From CAYWXK01 sp964462515 (GTDB lineage Bacteria; Planctomycetota; Phycisphaerae; Sedimentisphaerales; Anaerobacaceae): 64,000 nucleotides of DNA. The notes beneath the pieces are model-generated. The model saw nothing but the letters and a program-made list of their open reading frames with translations, did not search any database and was not told where the DNA came from. How positions within the stretch are numbered: the first letter of the stretch is position 1; each line of letters opens with the position of its first letter. The translations under genes were made by a program, and so were the position numbers. The stretch spans positions 70,457 to 134,456 of the forward strand of contig CAYWXK010000004.1 in the NCBI GenBank assembly GCA_964462515.1. Direction: 5' to 3'. Below are positions 8,578-17,977 of the stretch, piece after piece.

Positions 8578-10500
8578 CTACTTATTTTTGCTCGTCACGT
8601 AGATTACCTCTTCCGCAAACAGATTAGGTGCGAATTTTACCGGGCTAATCCGCGTTTTAATCACCGGTATCCTCTTTTCTATCTTGACCCCCAGCTTTTC
8701 GCAGAACTGCTCAAAATCTTTTAGCGAAAGAAAATGTATATTAGGCGGGTCATACCATGCAAAGGGCAGTTGTCTCGTTCTCGGTGCCTTGCCGGATAGC
8801 AACAACTGTATTCTGCATCGCCAGTGCGCAAAGTTAGGAAAGCTCACAATTACTTTCTTACCTACCCGCAGCAGCTCATTAAAAACCTTTTGGGGATTTT
8901 TTAGCGTCTGAACCGTCTGCGACAGTATCACATAATCAAAACTCTTATCCGCATAACTTTCAAGGCCGCGTTCGATATCGTGCTGAATGCTTGACGTTCC
9001 CCGATTCACACACGCCAGCACCAGGTCCTGCTGCAGCTCAATACCCTTACCTTTTATATTTTTGTCGGCGGTGAGATTAGCCAACAACTGGCCATCCCCG
9101 CAGCCAATGTCCAAAACAGTGCTATCCGGCTCAATAAGCGACTCAATCAGCTCGTAATCGACACGTGCCCGCTGAGCCTGTTCGAGAGCATGCGCTTTGT
9201 GCGCAATACCCGTTGACTCAATTTTTGTTTTTTCATTTTTGATTTTTGATTTTACCTTCCCGGCTCTAATGCCCGGCCGATGTGTCACCTCCAGAAATCC
9301 GGAGATAAATAAGCCGAGTGTTTCTGTCTCCAGCAAAAATGCATCGTGACCATAGGACGACTCAATATTGCAGAAGCTAACGTCCTTACCGTTGGCAACA
9401 AGAGCGTTGACCATTGCCTCCGATTGCACAGGTGTAAAAAGCCAGTCGCTGGTAAAACTGACGATAAGGAATCGCGATTTGACGTTTGCGAAGGCCCTGT
9501 TTAGTGAGCCGTAGTCCTTTTGCAGGTCGAAATAATCCGCTGCCTTGGTGATGTAAAGATAACTATTAGCATCAAATCTTTCCACAAAGGTCTGACCCTG
9601 ATAGTCCAGATAGGTCTCAACAGCAAACTCGGAGTTGAAGTCATAACTATAGTCGTCGGAGCCTCGCAGCTTCCGCCCGAATTTTTCGCGCATCCCCTGC
9701 TCTGAAAGATACGTGATGTGGCCAATCATCCGCGCGATTGCCAGGCCTCCGTCCGGCCCTTTTTTGCCGTGATATTGTCCGCCGGCAAAGTTTGTATCTG
9801 CAAGTATCGCGTTTCGCCCGACCGCATCAAACGCAACTGCCTGGGCGCCCAGGTGACTTGTCGTGGCAATTGCTATCGCCCCCTTTACATACTCGGGATA
9901 TGCAATTGCCCATTGCAATACCTGCATCCCGCCAATCGAGCCGCCGATTACCGCCAGAATTTGTTTTATGCCGAGCTTATCCATCAGCAGCTTCTGGACC
10001 TTGACCATATCGGCTATTGTGATAATCGGGAAATCCAGGCCGTATGGTCTGCCTGCAGCAGGATTAATCGACCCTGGCCCAGTAGTTCCGTCTTTGCCGC
10101 CAAGCAAATTTGAGCAGACAACAAAGTATTTATTCGTGTCGATTCCTTTGCCAGGCCCGACCATAGAATCCCACCAGCCGCTCTTGCGGTCATTTGCGCT
10201 ATTGTAGCCGGCAACATGGGCATTGCCGCTGAGAGCATGGCAAATCATAACTACATTATCCCCTGCTGAATTTAGCTGGCCGTATGTCTCGTATGCCACG
10301 TCAATCGGTGCCAGCTTCTTGCCGCACTCTAACTCCAGAGGATTATCCGGCTCGACAACCCTTGTTATCTTTGTCTGCACAATACCAACGCCGTTAGAAA
10401 AGGAATCCGTTTTTTGCTGCAATGCCGTCAGGCATCCCCCAACGGAGGCATCCCCAAGCGGACTAACGGGGCCAACCGAATTTTTTTCAATCTCTACCAT
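8578..10500 (-). CDS. metX: MetX-MetW fusion: homoserine O-acyltransferase with methyltransferase-like MetW
   Basis: 640 residues. Residues about 45-410 are an alpha/beta-hydrolase of the MetX type, which acylates homoserine in methionine synthesis: ICHALSGNAHVAG, the nucleophile elbow GGSIGGMQVLQWA near 195, and the late SSYGHDAFLLE histidine. Residues about 440-640 are MetW-like, with the SAM-fold motif VLDIGCGDGQLL and ILSQTVQTL. MetX and MetW are usually adjacent genes; here they are one frame. The N-terminal 40 residues (GPVSPLGDASVGG...) and the linker (KSKIKNEKTKIES) are coded by repeat-like DNA, so the true start could be later. No riboswitch was recognised upstream. Confidence 0.92.
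   Translation of the reverse strand: MVEIEKNSVGPVSPLGDASVGGCLTALQQKTDSFSNGVGIVQTKITRVVEPDNPLELECGKKLAPIDVAYETYGQLNSAGDNVVMICHALSGNAHVAGYNSANDRKSGWWDSMVGPGKGIDTNKYFVVCSNLLGGKDGTTGPGSINPAAGRPYGLDFPIITIADMVKVQKLLMDKLGIKQILAVIGGSIGGMQVLQWAIAYPEYVKGAIAIATTSHLGAQAVAFDAVGRNAILADTNFAGGQYHGKKGPDGGLAIARMIGHITYLSEQGMREKFGRKLRGSDDYSYDFNSEFAVETYLDYQGQTFVERFDANSYLYITKAADYFDLQKDYGSLNRAFANVKSRFLIVSFTSDWLFTPVQSEAMVNALVANGKDVSFCNIESSYGHDAFLLETETLGLFISGFLEVTHRPGIRAGKVKSKIKNEKTKIESTGIAHKAHALEQAQRARVDYELIESLIEPDSTVLDIGCGDGQLLANLTADKNIKGKGIELQQDLVLACVNRGTSSIQHDIERGLESYADKSFDYVILSQTVQTLKNPQKVFNELLRVGKKVIVSFPNFAHWRCRIQLLLSGKAPRTRQLPFAWYDPPNIHFLSLKDFEQFCEKLGVKIEKRIPVIKTRISPVKFAPNLFAEEVIYVTSKNK
9220..9255. repeat. Low-complexity repeat coding the MetX-MetW linker
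   Basis: Runs of the word ATTTTTGATTTTTGATTTT on the plus strand code the Lys-rich linker between the two domains. The same word type appears as AATCAAAAATCAAAAATC at about 35.2 kb between ruvA and ruvC. Confidence 0.5.
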
Positions 10501-10849
10501 AGCAAAAATAAGTATAACGAAAAATTTCTCTATGTAAAGAGCGATAGCAATAAACTTCTACCTAAACTACTTCCGTCAGGCTGTTAATTGTAGATATATC
10601 CCATCCAGAATTTCCACAAAATACGTCGCTTCCCCATAAAAGAACACTCCCATATCTGGGCATCCGGCAGGACTATTCTCTTAATGAAGATAGAAAATTC
10701 GCTTTGATGGAAGTAACTACTGCTCCGGGCTGCGAATTCACCCGGCAAGTAGAAAAAAATGGCTGGAACAATATCCCAGTCAGAGAGACCTGATAACCCG
10801 CCTCACCCGATAACGCTTGCGTCTCGTGCTTCGTATTTCGAATTTATGT
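10501..10849. other. Intergenic stretch without a recognised gene
   Basis: 349 bases between metX and the membrane protein gene. A 28-codon ORF at about 10709-10795 has no recognisable similarity. Positions 10818-10844 carry the TCTCGTGCTTCGTATTTCG type of low-complexity repeat seen elsewhere. I see no RNA gene or clear terminator. Confidence 0.4.
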
Positions 10850-11608
10850 TTATATTACTTCGAGCCGGCGAAGAATGGCCCTTGTCCAGCGGGCACTGCG
10901 AAGCTGCGAAAGGATAAGCAACAACACTACTAATAGCCAGTATCCGCAGAACCGCAGATAGTAAAGAACGGTTCCGAATATGTCGGTAAGCTCAGTAGTT
11001 TTCCACTTTACAAGCTCACAGGGAGTATATATTGCTCCCACAACTGCGGTGCCAAAGCCAAAAACTAACTGCCACGGCACCAGCAGTATCAAAGCGACAA
11101 GCGCAATGAAAAATGCCCTGCTGATATGACTTATGCCGCCCAGTCTGCCTATCAGTGAAATTTTTAAGCTGAAAAGAATTGTCAGGAAATAAAGCATAGC
11201 TGCCAACACAAGAAACGCATTTACAAAAGTAATCACCCAGGACAAAAGGTCAAATGTTATGCCAAGAAGGCAGCCGGCCGATTCCTGTGGTTTTGCAATT
11301 ACCGCCTTATGACCCTCCTCATTTACATCTGCCACCGCTTTCCTTTCTACTATATTGCTGTCCGCAACAGTCAATTTGACGGCATCGGTTCCCTTATCAA
11401 CCTTAATAACAATAGATTCGTCTGTCCTGGCTTTCTCATTAATCCCAATGCAGCCGGTGTTGACAAGCCAGAACGACACCTGCAGCAAAATTAGACATAT
11501 CGCCATAATTACAAACAGAACATTTTTCCACGCCCTGAATACGCCAACCGCTTCAAGACAATCCGTGGTATCCAGCAAATTCTCCTTGCTTTTCTGGTTC
11601 TGGTCCAT
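10850..11608 (-). CDS. Hypothetical membrane protein, four predicted TM segments
   Basis: 252 residues; not recognised. Predicted membrane segments at about 30-52, 115-150 (long, perhaps two), 165-193 and 212-235. A polar loop of some 60 residues (about 53-112) between the first two is rich in Lys, Glu, Asp and Val and probably lies outside the membrane. Short basic C-terminus (RSARWTRAILRRLEVI). Isolated on the minus strand between metX and the glycosidase-like gene. Confidence 0.7.
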   Translation of the reverse strand: MDQNQKSKENLLDTTDCLEAVGVFRAWKNVLFVIMAICLILLQVSFWLVNTGCIGINEKARTDESIVIKVDKGTDAVKLTVADSNIVERKAVADVNEEGHKAVIAKPQESAGCLLGITFDLLSWVITFVNAFLVLAAMLYFLTILFSLKISLIGRLGGISHISRAFFIALVALILLVPWQLVFGFGTAVVGAIYTPCELVKWKTTELTDIFGTVLYYLRFCGYWLLVVLLLILSQLRSARWTRAILRRLEVI

Positions 11609-11789
11609 TCTTGAGTCTCCTTAAATTCGTTCCTCGGCTTTTAGGCCTTTAACTTTATGTGTATGTATCCTCATTACCATTTGCTTACCATTATCATTTA
11701 CTTCAACTATAAATGCAAGCAATTATTTTCACCCGAAATGCGTTTATTATTATGAACTCATAACTCATTAACGACGAGCAAGGCGGTAT

Positions 11790-12962
11790 CTATGGAACCT
11801 TTTGACTATCAGGATTAAGCAATCCATAAAAACAGTCCCACACCCAGCTTTTTGAGCCATCCGGCCTTATAAGCCAGAAACCACGCACAGCATCGTTGCT
11901 GCGGACCGGCGGCCGTTCTTTATTATCCTTTAATTCATTACAGTAAAGCTGCCAATAGACTATGTATGGACATCCCCAGGCCAAAGCCGTCTGCACCGCA
12001 TTCGGAATCGCTTTTTGAATCTGCTCAAGGGTATATAGATTCTCCGGTATCCCGAACTCACCGAGATATACGTTTTTATTTCCGAAATCGTTGCTGTCCG
12101 CTAGGCTGGCAGCTATAAAGTCAAGTGCTTCACGTAGAACCTGCGGCTTCTGGTAATGCTCCAGGGCCGAATCCCACGCAGAGTATGAAACTAAATCCAG
12201 CCTGGTGTGCGGCAAAACCGCGTTGACAACATTAATCTTACCATTCTTCATAGAACTAACAACACGGTTCACCTCCGCAGCGTGATATACTCTTACGCCA
12301 TCCTGACCTATTTCTTTCCTGGCTTGATTGACACCTGCCTGCCGGGCATTAAGCCAATCAATCATTCCTTGAATCGCCATCGGCGACGGCTCGATTTTCT
12401 CATCGACACTGCCCCGAATCATCCAGTCGCCTTCCCAGTGCTGCAGGACAAATGTCTTGCCTGTTCCCTTATATGTTTTCAGCAAGAACTTGGTCAGCTC
12501 GTAAAACTGCTGCTGCTCATCCTGCTTTTGCTCCTGCGTTACGCCATTTCGCCAATAATTGTCCTGCCGACCCAGCGCCGTTACCACCAGAATATAAGTA
12601 GTAAAAGGTTTGCCAAATAATTTTTGAAAATACGGCGCCTGCGCACCTTCAGCCAGACTCTCGACCTTCGGCCAATCAGAATTGTATGGATATACGGAGT
12701 CCGGATGCTCGTGCCTTTTACCGTAGAACCAGACTTTTATTACCCGCGAGCCGAGAGCCAGAATCTGGTCGGCACCCTCGTTTAGAAAATCCTTGTCTGT
12801 CAGGTGGTATCTGCCTGCAACGTGCGTTACTCCCAGAACATCCGCAAGTTTGAGCTTTTTCTGGGAACTTTGTCCGTTGCTTGTATCCGCAGCAACTAAT
12901 GGCTGAATAATCGAAATGAAAATAAAAGCCAAAAAATTAAATCTAAAAACTCTGGAATTCAT
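11790..12962 (-). CDS. Secreted glycoside hydrolase-like protein
   Basis: 390 residues with a signal peptide ending near VAA-D at residue 25. The rest reads like an (alpha/beta)8 hydrolase: strand-like VIKVWFYGK, FVLQHWEGDW near 165, LVSYSAWDS near 260, and VYLGEFGIPE near 307, where a glutamate after a beta-strand resembles the nucleophile of clan A glycosidases. No family could be assigned, and catalysis is inference. It starts 3 nt after the hemL stop on the same strand, so the two are co-transcribed although their functions look unrelated. Confidence 0.65.
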   Translation of the reverse strand: MNSRVFRFNFLAFIFISIIQPLVAADTSNGQSSQKKLKLADVLGVTHVAGRYHLTDKDFLNEGADQILALGSRVIKVWFYGKRHEHPDSVYPYNSDWPKVESLAEGAQAPYFQKLFGKPFTTYILVVTALGRQDNYWRNGVTQEQKQDEQQQFYELTKFLLKTYKGTGKTFVLQHWEGDWMIRGSVDEKIEPSPMAIQGMIDWLNARQAGVNQARKEIGQDGVRVYHAAEVNRVVSSMKNGKINVVNAVLPHTRLDLVSYSAWDSALEHYQKPQVLREALDFIAASLADSNDFGNKNVYLGEFGIPENLYTLEQIQKAIPNAVQTALAWGCPYIVYWQLYCNELKDNKERPPVRSNDAVRGFWLIRPDGSKSWVWDCFYGLLNPDSQKVP

Positions 12963-12965
12963 AAA

Positions 12966-14285
12966 CTATGAACCAACCTTGACCTTCCGAAGGCTTTTGC
13001 ACGCTGCCTCGATAGTCTTTTCAATGTCTTTTTTGCTGTGAGCGATTGATATAAACATCGCCTCGTAAGCACTCGGCGCAAGATATACTCCCTGCTTTAG
13101 CATAACGGCAAAAAACATCTTAAAGCGTTTTATATTTGTTGACTGCACATCGGCAAAGTTCAGGACAGACTTATCTGTAAAAAAACAGCTCATAATCGAG
13201 CCGACACGATTTATCGTAACAGGAACACTGGCTTCCTTAGCAGCACAATGTAGTCCTGACTCCAATAATGCTCCCAAAGTATTAAGTTTCTTGTAGCAAT
13301 CTTTTTTTTGCAGGCTTTCCAGCGTAGCATTTGCCGCCGCAGTGGCGACTGGATTGCCGCTGAGCGTGCCGGCTTGATAGACCGGGCCAAGCGGTGCAAG
13401 CATATCCATAATTTCAGCCCGCCCGCCAACCGCTGCTAAAGGTAATCCCCCTCCTACAATTTTGCCGAGGCAGGTAACATCGGCCCTTACGCCGAAAAGC
13501 TCCTGCGCCCCCCCTGCTGCTACTCGAAAGCCTGTTATCACCTCATCGAAAATCAAAAGGGTTTTCTCCTCGTCACAAAGCTCTCGAAGCCCTCTCAGAT
13601 ACCCTTCAATCGGCGGCACAACCCCCATATTTGCAGCAACCGGCTCAACCAGAACCGCCGCAATCTTGCCCTTATGCCTTCTAAAAGCTGCCTTTGCTGC
13701 GCTAATATCGTTATATGGAACCACAATCGTCAGCTTCGCAATCGAATCGGGCACGCCTGCACTTGATGCAATCGCCGCCTCTGCGACACCCGAGCCGGCT
13801 GCCACGAGTAGCGGGTCGCTGTGCCCGTGATAGCAGCCTGCCATTTTGATTATCAAATCTTTCCGAGTGTATGCGCGGGCCAGCCGCATCGCAGTCATCA
13901 CCGCTTCTGTGCCGCTGCTCACAAGCCGCACCTTTTCTATGGAATTAAAAGCGGTAATTATCTTTCTTGCCAGATTAGTCTCGGCCAGCGTTGGTGCTCC
14001 GAATGATGTCCCTTTCTTTGCTGCCTCGCGGACGGCCTTTATCACCGCAGGATGGCTGTGCCCGAGTATCATTGCCCCCCACGAGCAGACATAGTCAATA
14101 TACTTATTGCCGTCAATATCGTAAATTTTCGAGCCTTTCGCAGCGGCAATGAAAATAGGAGAAATCCAGCGTGGCCGAACTCCACCGAAGGCCCGCACCG
14201 GCGAATTGACTCCGCCCGGCAGATACTTGCAGGCCTCAGCAAACGCTGCAGCCGACTTTTGATATACCTTTTGCTTACGTGTCAT
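12966..14285 (-). CDS. hemL: Glutamate-1-semialdehyde 2,1-aminomutase
   Basis: 439 residues, full length for this PLP enzyme of the C5 haem pathway, which turns glutamate-1-semialdehyde into 5-aminolevulinate. Seen: PGGVNSPVRAFGGV near the N-terminus, SSGTEAVMTAMRLAR near 120, the PLP-binding lysine in CLGKIVGGGLPLAAVGG near 270, and YQAGTLSGNPVA near 303. Genes for the rest of tetrapyrrole synthesis are not in the window. Confidence 0.95.
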   Translation of the reverse strand: MTRKQKVYQKSAAAFAEACKYLPGGVNSPVRAFGGVRPRWISPIFIAAAKGSKIYDIDGNKYIDYVCSWGAMILGHSHPAVIKAVREAAKKGTSFGAPTLAETNLARKIITAFNSIEKVRLVSSGTEAVMTAMRLARAYTRKDLIIKMAGCYHGHSDPLLVAAGSGVAEAAIASSAGVPDSIAKLTIVVPYNDISAAKAAFRRHKGKIAAVLVEPVAANMGVVPPIEGYLRGLRELCDEEKTLLIFDEVITGFRVAAGGAQELFGVRADVTCLGKIVGGGLPLAAVGGRAEIMDMLAPLGPVYQAGTLSGNPVATAAANATLESLQKKDCYKKLNTLGALLESGLHCAAKEASVPVTINRVGSIMSCFFTDKSVLNFADVQSTNIKRFKMFFAVMLKQGVYLAPSAYEAMFISIAHSKKDIEKTIEAACKSLRKVKVGS

Positions 14286-14366
14286 TTGTGTTCATATTTA
14301 CTACAATCCGGCTTACAAATCAAGAATTTATAGACATTGTCTGACCGGCGACACCCTCGCCACGTT

Positions 14367-14801
14367 TCAGGGAGAGGCATTTAACGCAGTCGCAAGGTCG
14401 GTGTAGTGATAAGGGATTTGGAATTCTGTGCATAGCAACTTGAATTTCTTTATAGCAGACTCGCTCAAGCTGCTCTGGAAATCTTTATCGGCTTTGCAGC
14501 AGAAGATTCGACAGCCAGCAAAACGAAACTTATAGATTGTGCATTTGCCTTCGGTTTGATATGGACATTGATTGGTTGTCATCGACTTAATATCTTTTCC
14601 GCCCAGTTTTGTGGATAAATACATCACCTCTGGTGTCGTAACAAACAATCGATGGTCAAAACTCTCAAAGTTACAACATCGCCCGCAGGCATCACAGATA
14701 CCAGCCAAATTGGAGTGACTGGATATTTGTAAATCGAGCCAGTTGTAAATCTCATCTACCTTTTGCAGAAGCAGATTATCCGCATTGGGTTTTACCACCA
14801 C
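14367..14801 (-). CDS. YkgJ-family cysteine-cluster protein (second of tandem pair)
   Basis: 144 residues with the YkgJ-type cysteine pattern: CDACGRCCNF near residue 36, CPYQTEGKCTIYKFRFAGCR near 85 and FCC after it. Such proteins probably bind zinc or an Fe-S cluster; function unknown. GTG start overlapping the end of the upstream paralogue by about 10 nt, so the pair is translated together. Confidence 0.8.
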   Translation of the reverse strand: MVVKPNADNLLLQKVDEIYNWLDLQISSHSNLAGICDACGRCCNFESFDHRLFVTTPEVMYLSTKLGGKDIKSMTTNQCPYQTEGKCTIYKFRFAGCRIFCCKADKDFQSSLSESAIKKFKLLCTEFQIPYHYTDLATALNASP

Positions 14802-15235
14802 CTTTTGCTCCTCTTGATTTTTTCAATTTCCTCAGAGTCGTAGAACTTACCTCGGTTGATGCCTGGGCATTTCTGGGCGGTTTTATTCCAGGCATCAGGG
14901 CTGGATAGATTCTCAGGCCAAAAGGGCCAGGTCCTGCACTGGTTTGGGCGGACGGGATAAACAATACATTTTTTTTGGCTTTCGATTTTTCGCAGGAATA
15001 TACAGTCTCTGTTATTTGGCTGCTCAATAATCGTTGTGCGGAAGCCGATGCGTCTTATATAATTTTGCCGCACTTGCGACTCGGGAATTTTAAGAAAATC
15101 TGCAATGAATTTAATCTCCGCTCTTGTTACCCAGATATAGCCCGCCGCTGGCCCGGCGCAGCACGCCCCGCACTGCACACATTCAAAATGCAGGCCTGCT
15201 GCATACCAACGATTTTTTTTAACCACAGAATTCAC
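14792..15235 (-). CDS. YkgJ-family cysteine-cluster protein (first of tandem pair)
   Basis: 147 residues: FECVQCGACCAGPAAGYIWV near 18-37, then DCIFLRK, KCIVYPVRPNQCRTWPFW and a final CPGINRG, giving the eight-cysteine pattern of the YkgJ (CxxCxxCC) family. C-terminus is Lys/Arg-rich. Only moderately similar to the downstream partner, so this is an old pair rather than a recent copy. Confidence 0.82.
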   Translation of the reverse strand: MNSVVKKNRWYAAGLHFECVQCGACCAGPAAGYIWVTRAEIKFIADFLKIPESQVRQNYIRRIGFRTTIIEQPNNRDCIFLRKIESQKKCIVYPVRPNQCRTWPFWPENLSSPDAWNKTAQKCPGINRGKFYDSEEIEKIKRSKRWW

Positions 15236-15274
15236 AGATTAATCCGCCATGCAGAGTGTCGGATAAACACTGAT
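15221..15274. repeat. AACCACAGA-type dispersed repeat
   Basis: Reads AACCACAGAATTCACAGATT followed by a degenerate arm. The same AACCACAGATTTCACAGA word occurs at 17748-17778 and a CAGCCACAGAGAAC relative at 43321-43372. Confidence 0.6.
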
Positions 15275-15325
15275 GAAAAACAAAAATATTGACAGTCACT
15301 ATGTGGACTGCACACTCTTATGAAC

Positions 15326-15685
15326 CTATTTTGTATTAGGTCGGTGCCAGGTGCTCATAACGTTATCCCGCATAACAACCAGTAGGCCTGGCCACTGTTT
15401 GGGTGAAAATCTTTTTATTGCTTCAATGACACGCTGATTAATACGCTGGCGATTCGGCTTGCGCAAAGACACAATCAGGATACCATAATGCTTGGTATTA
15501 CGATGGGTTACAAAACCTTTATCTGTCGTGATAAGCAAGCGTTTTTCCTGGCAGGTCTTATTCCAAAGAAGCTCATCCGATATGCCTTGCTCCGGTGTGC
15601 TGCGAACATCGAGCACATCATGGCCCATCATACGCAACTGCCCTACCGTCATAAGCGGGATATTTTCGTCCACGAGTATTTTCAT
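15326..15685 (-). CDS. DUF5615 PIN-like protein, probable toxin
   Basis: 119 residues. Starts MKILVDENIPLM, has LLITTDKGF near 51 and ends with LLVVMRDNV; the acidic residues (D6, E7, D56) follow the DUF5615/Mut7-C-like PIN nuclease pattern. The family commonly pairs with a DUF433 protein, which lies 10 nt upstream here. Nuclease activity is an inference from the family. Confidence 0.82.
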   Translation of the reverse strand: MKILVDENIPLMTVGQLRMMGHDVLDVRSTPEQGISDELLWNKTCQEKRLLITTDKGFVTHRNTKHYGILIVSLRKPNRQRINQRVIEAIKRFSPKQWPGLLVVMRDNVMSTWHRPNTK

Positions 15686-15695
15686 CTGCTGCTTA

Positions 15696-15917
15696 TTATC
15701 CCCCTATTGGTGTTATCTGCTCTTGAGTTAGGGAAGCAGCGTAATCCAGACAGGCGAGAATATCTTCACGCTTAAGAGAAGGGAACTCTTTCAGCAGCTC
15801 CTCGATAGTGTCACCGTTGGCCAACATAGCAATAATCTGGTGAACTGGAATACGGGTGCATTTTATGCAGGCCTGTCCATGACAGATATTCGGGTCAATC
15901 ACGATTCGCTCATTCAT
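15696..15917 (-). CDS. DUF433 protein, probable antitoxin
   Basis: 73 residues, DUF433 family: RIVIDPNICHGQACIKCTRI followed by a helix-turn-helix-like region (IEELLKEFPSLKREDILACL). GGAG lies 9 nt upstream of the ATG. Precedes the PIN-like gene as an antitoxin usually does, and probably represses its own operon. Confidence 0.87.
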   Translation of the reverse strand: MNERIVIDPNICHGQACIKCTRIPVHQIIAMLANGDTIEELLKEFPSLKREDILACLDYAASLTQEQITPIGG

Positions 15918-16053
15918 TCTGTTTGCTCCATAATTCGGTAGATTGCCACCTTTGGGAAATCACCTTTAGCTAATTATACGCAAATTTTAGTAAAAAATTC
16001 CAGCAAAATATGGATTCTGCTGCTGTTAATCCAAAGCGATAACAGCACCAAAC

Positions 16054-17721
16054 TCAAAATTTTAGGACTGCCCCAGTGTCGGCAGAGGTGGCCATTGAGG
16101 CGTATTTGGCGAGGCAGCCGGTCGTTATTCTCAGTTTGGGCGGCTGCCAGCTCTTTTTGCGTTCGGCCAGCTCAGCTTCAGAGAGCTTGACATTTATTTT
16201 ATTATTCGGGATGTCGATTTCGATGATGTCGCCATTTTTCAGTAGTGCGATTGGGCCGCCTTCGGCTGCTTCGGGACTGATATGACCAATTGAGGCGCCG
16301 CGAGTGCCGCCGCTAAATCTGCCGTCTGTAATCAGTGCAACTGATTCGACCAATCCGGCCCCTGCGATATAGCTTGTGGGCCAGAGCATTTCCTGCATAC
16401 CAGGACCACCTTTGGGTCCTTCGTACCGGATGACAACTACGTCACCCCCTTTTACCCTGCCTCCAAGAATACCTTCGCACGCCTCTTCCTGGCTCTCGAA
16501 TATGACGGCAGGACCGGAATGTTTAAGTATTGAAGCAGGCACGCCGGCAGACTTGACGACTGCGCCCTTCGGCGCCAGGTTGCCGCGCAAGATTGCCAGG
16601 CCGCCCGTTTTTGAATAGGCATTAGCGAGTTGACGGATGACCTCGAAATTTTTGATTTTTGCTCTAGCGATATTTTCGCCGAGCATTTTGCCGGTTACGG
16701 TCAGACAATTGGCGTATAAAAGGTTCGGAATCTTACTGATTTCTTTAAGTATCGCACTTATGCCACCTGCGGCGTCAACATCCTCCACGTGGAAACTACT
16801 GGACGGTGACACCTTGCAGATATTGGGGCACTTTGCTGAGATTTCGTTTATGCGTTCGAGGTCATATCTAATGCCGGCCTCACTTGCGAGCGCCAATGTG
16901 TGCAGGACTGTATTTGTCGAGCCGCCCATTGCCATATCGAGAACAAGGGCGTTATCGAGAGATTTTTCGTTGATTACATCGAGGGGCTTGATGTCTCTTT
17001 CAATCAGAAGCATTATTTGTTTGCCTGCCTTTTTGTAAAGCTGCCGGCGTTTTGGATTCGCTGCGAGGATTGTCCCGTTGCCCGGCAGGGCCATTCCAAT
17101 TGCTTCGCACAAACAGTTCATTGAGTTGGCAGTGAACATTCCTGAGCAGCTTCCTTCTCCCGGGCAGGCGGTGCATTCAAGCTCTCTTAATTGCTCTTCG
17201 GTGATTTTGCCGGCTTTGAACTGGGCAACACCTTCGCCTATGGTGATTAGGTCAACGGCTTTTCCGTCTTTTGTTTTACCTGCTGCCATAGGTCCGCCGG
17301 ATGCAAAGATTGTCGGGATATTAAGCCGAACCGCTGCCATTAGCATTCCGGGTATGATTTTGTCGCAATTGGGAATGCAGACAAGGCCATCGAAGCAGTG
17401 TGCTCGTGCCATAGTCTCGACCGAGTCGGCGATAATCTCTCGAGAGGGCAGAGAATATTTCATACCCGTATGGCCCATAGCGATGCCGTCACAGACCGCT
17501 ATGGTGTTGAATTCGAAAGGAACTCCACCTGCCTGGCGAATAGCCCTTTTGACAATCTGGGCAACCTTATTGAGATGTATATGGCCAGGCACTATTTCGC
17601 AGAAGCTGTTGGCGATGCCGATGAATGGTTTGTCGAAGTCGGCGTCACTTAAGCCGCAGGCGTGCAGCAAGCCGCGGTGCGGCGCCCGCTGAAAGCCTTT
17701 TTTTACTGTGTCACTTCTCAT
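16054..17721 (-). CDS. ilvD: Dihydroxy-acid dehydratase
   Basis: 555 residues, full length. Catalyses the dehydration step of valine, leucine and isoleucine synthesis with an Fe-S cluster. The three expected cluster cysteines are visible: IANSFCEIVPGH near 42, CIPNCDKIIPGM near 118 and CPGEGSCSGMFTANSM near 190. GGSTNTVLHTLA and FSGGTRGASIGH are also typical. It stands alone here, without ilvBC neighbours. Confidence 0.96.
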   Translation of the reverse strand: MRSDTVKKGFQRAPHRGLLHACGLSDADFDKPFIGIANSFCEIVPGHIHLNKVAQIVKRAIRQAGGVPFEFNTIAVCDGIAMGHTGMKYSLPSREIIADSVETMARAHCFDGLVCIPNCDKIIPGMLMAAVRLNIPTIFASGGPMAAGKTKDGKAVDLITIGEGVAQFKAGKITEEQLRELECTACPGEGSCSGMFTANSMNCLCEAIGMALPGNGTILAANPKRRQLYKKAGKQIMLLIERDIKPLDVINEKSLDNALVLDMAMGGSTNTVLHTLALASEAGIRYDLERINEISAKCPNICKVSPSSSFHVEDVDAAGGISAILKEISKIPNLLYANCLTVTGKMLGENIARAKIKNFEVIRQLANAYSKTGGLAILRGNLAPKGAVVKSAGVPASILKHSGPAVIFESQEEACEGILGGRVKGGDVVVIRYEGPKGGPGMQEMLWPTSYIAGAGLVESVALITDGRFSGGTRGASIGHISPEAAEGGPIALLKNGDIIEIDIPNNKINVKLSEAELAERKKSWQPPKLRITTGCLAKYASMATSADTGAVLKF

Positions 17722-17747
17722 AATTCTGTTTCTCCAAAAGGGTTTTT

Positions 17748-17778
17748 AACCACAGATTTCACAGACTTTACTGATTTA
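17748..17778. repeat. AACCACAGA-type dispersed repeat
   Basis: AACCACAGATTTCACAGACT, copy of the element at 15221, lying just upstream of ilvD. Confidence 0.55.
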
Positions 17779-17868
17779 TATTTCTGTTATTAAAAAATCT
17801 ACGGAATAATCTTAAAGCCCAAAAATGTGATTTTAGCCGTAAATTAAAGGCAAATAAAGAAAAATTGA

Positions 17869-17897
17869 TTGTTTTTAGAATAGACCTGATGTATAAT
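17869..17897 (+). promoter_or_regulatory. Possible sigma-70-like promoter for the lipoprotein pair
   Basis: TTGTTT (17869-17874), 17-nt spacer and a perfect TATAAT (17892-17897), about 80 nt before the first lipoprotein start. Sequence match only. Confidence 0.45.
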
Positions 17898-17977
17898 TAC
17901 AAGCAAATGGCGTTCTAATTAGGAGCGCAAAATGAGCTTACACTCACACAGATAAAGAATTAAAGGGAGACCGAACA

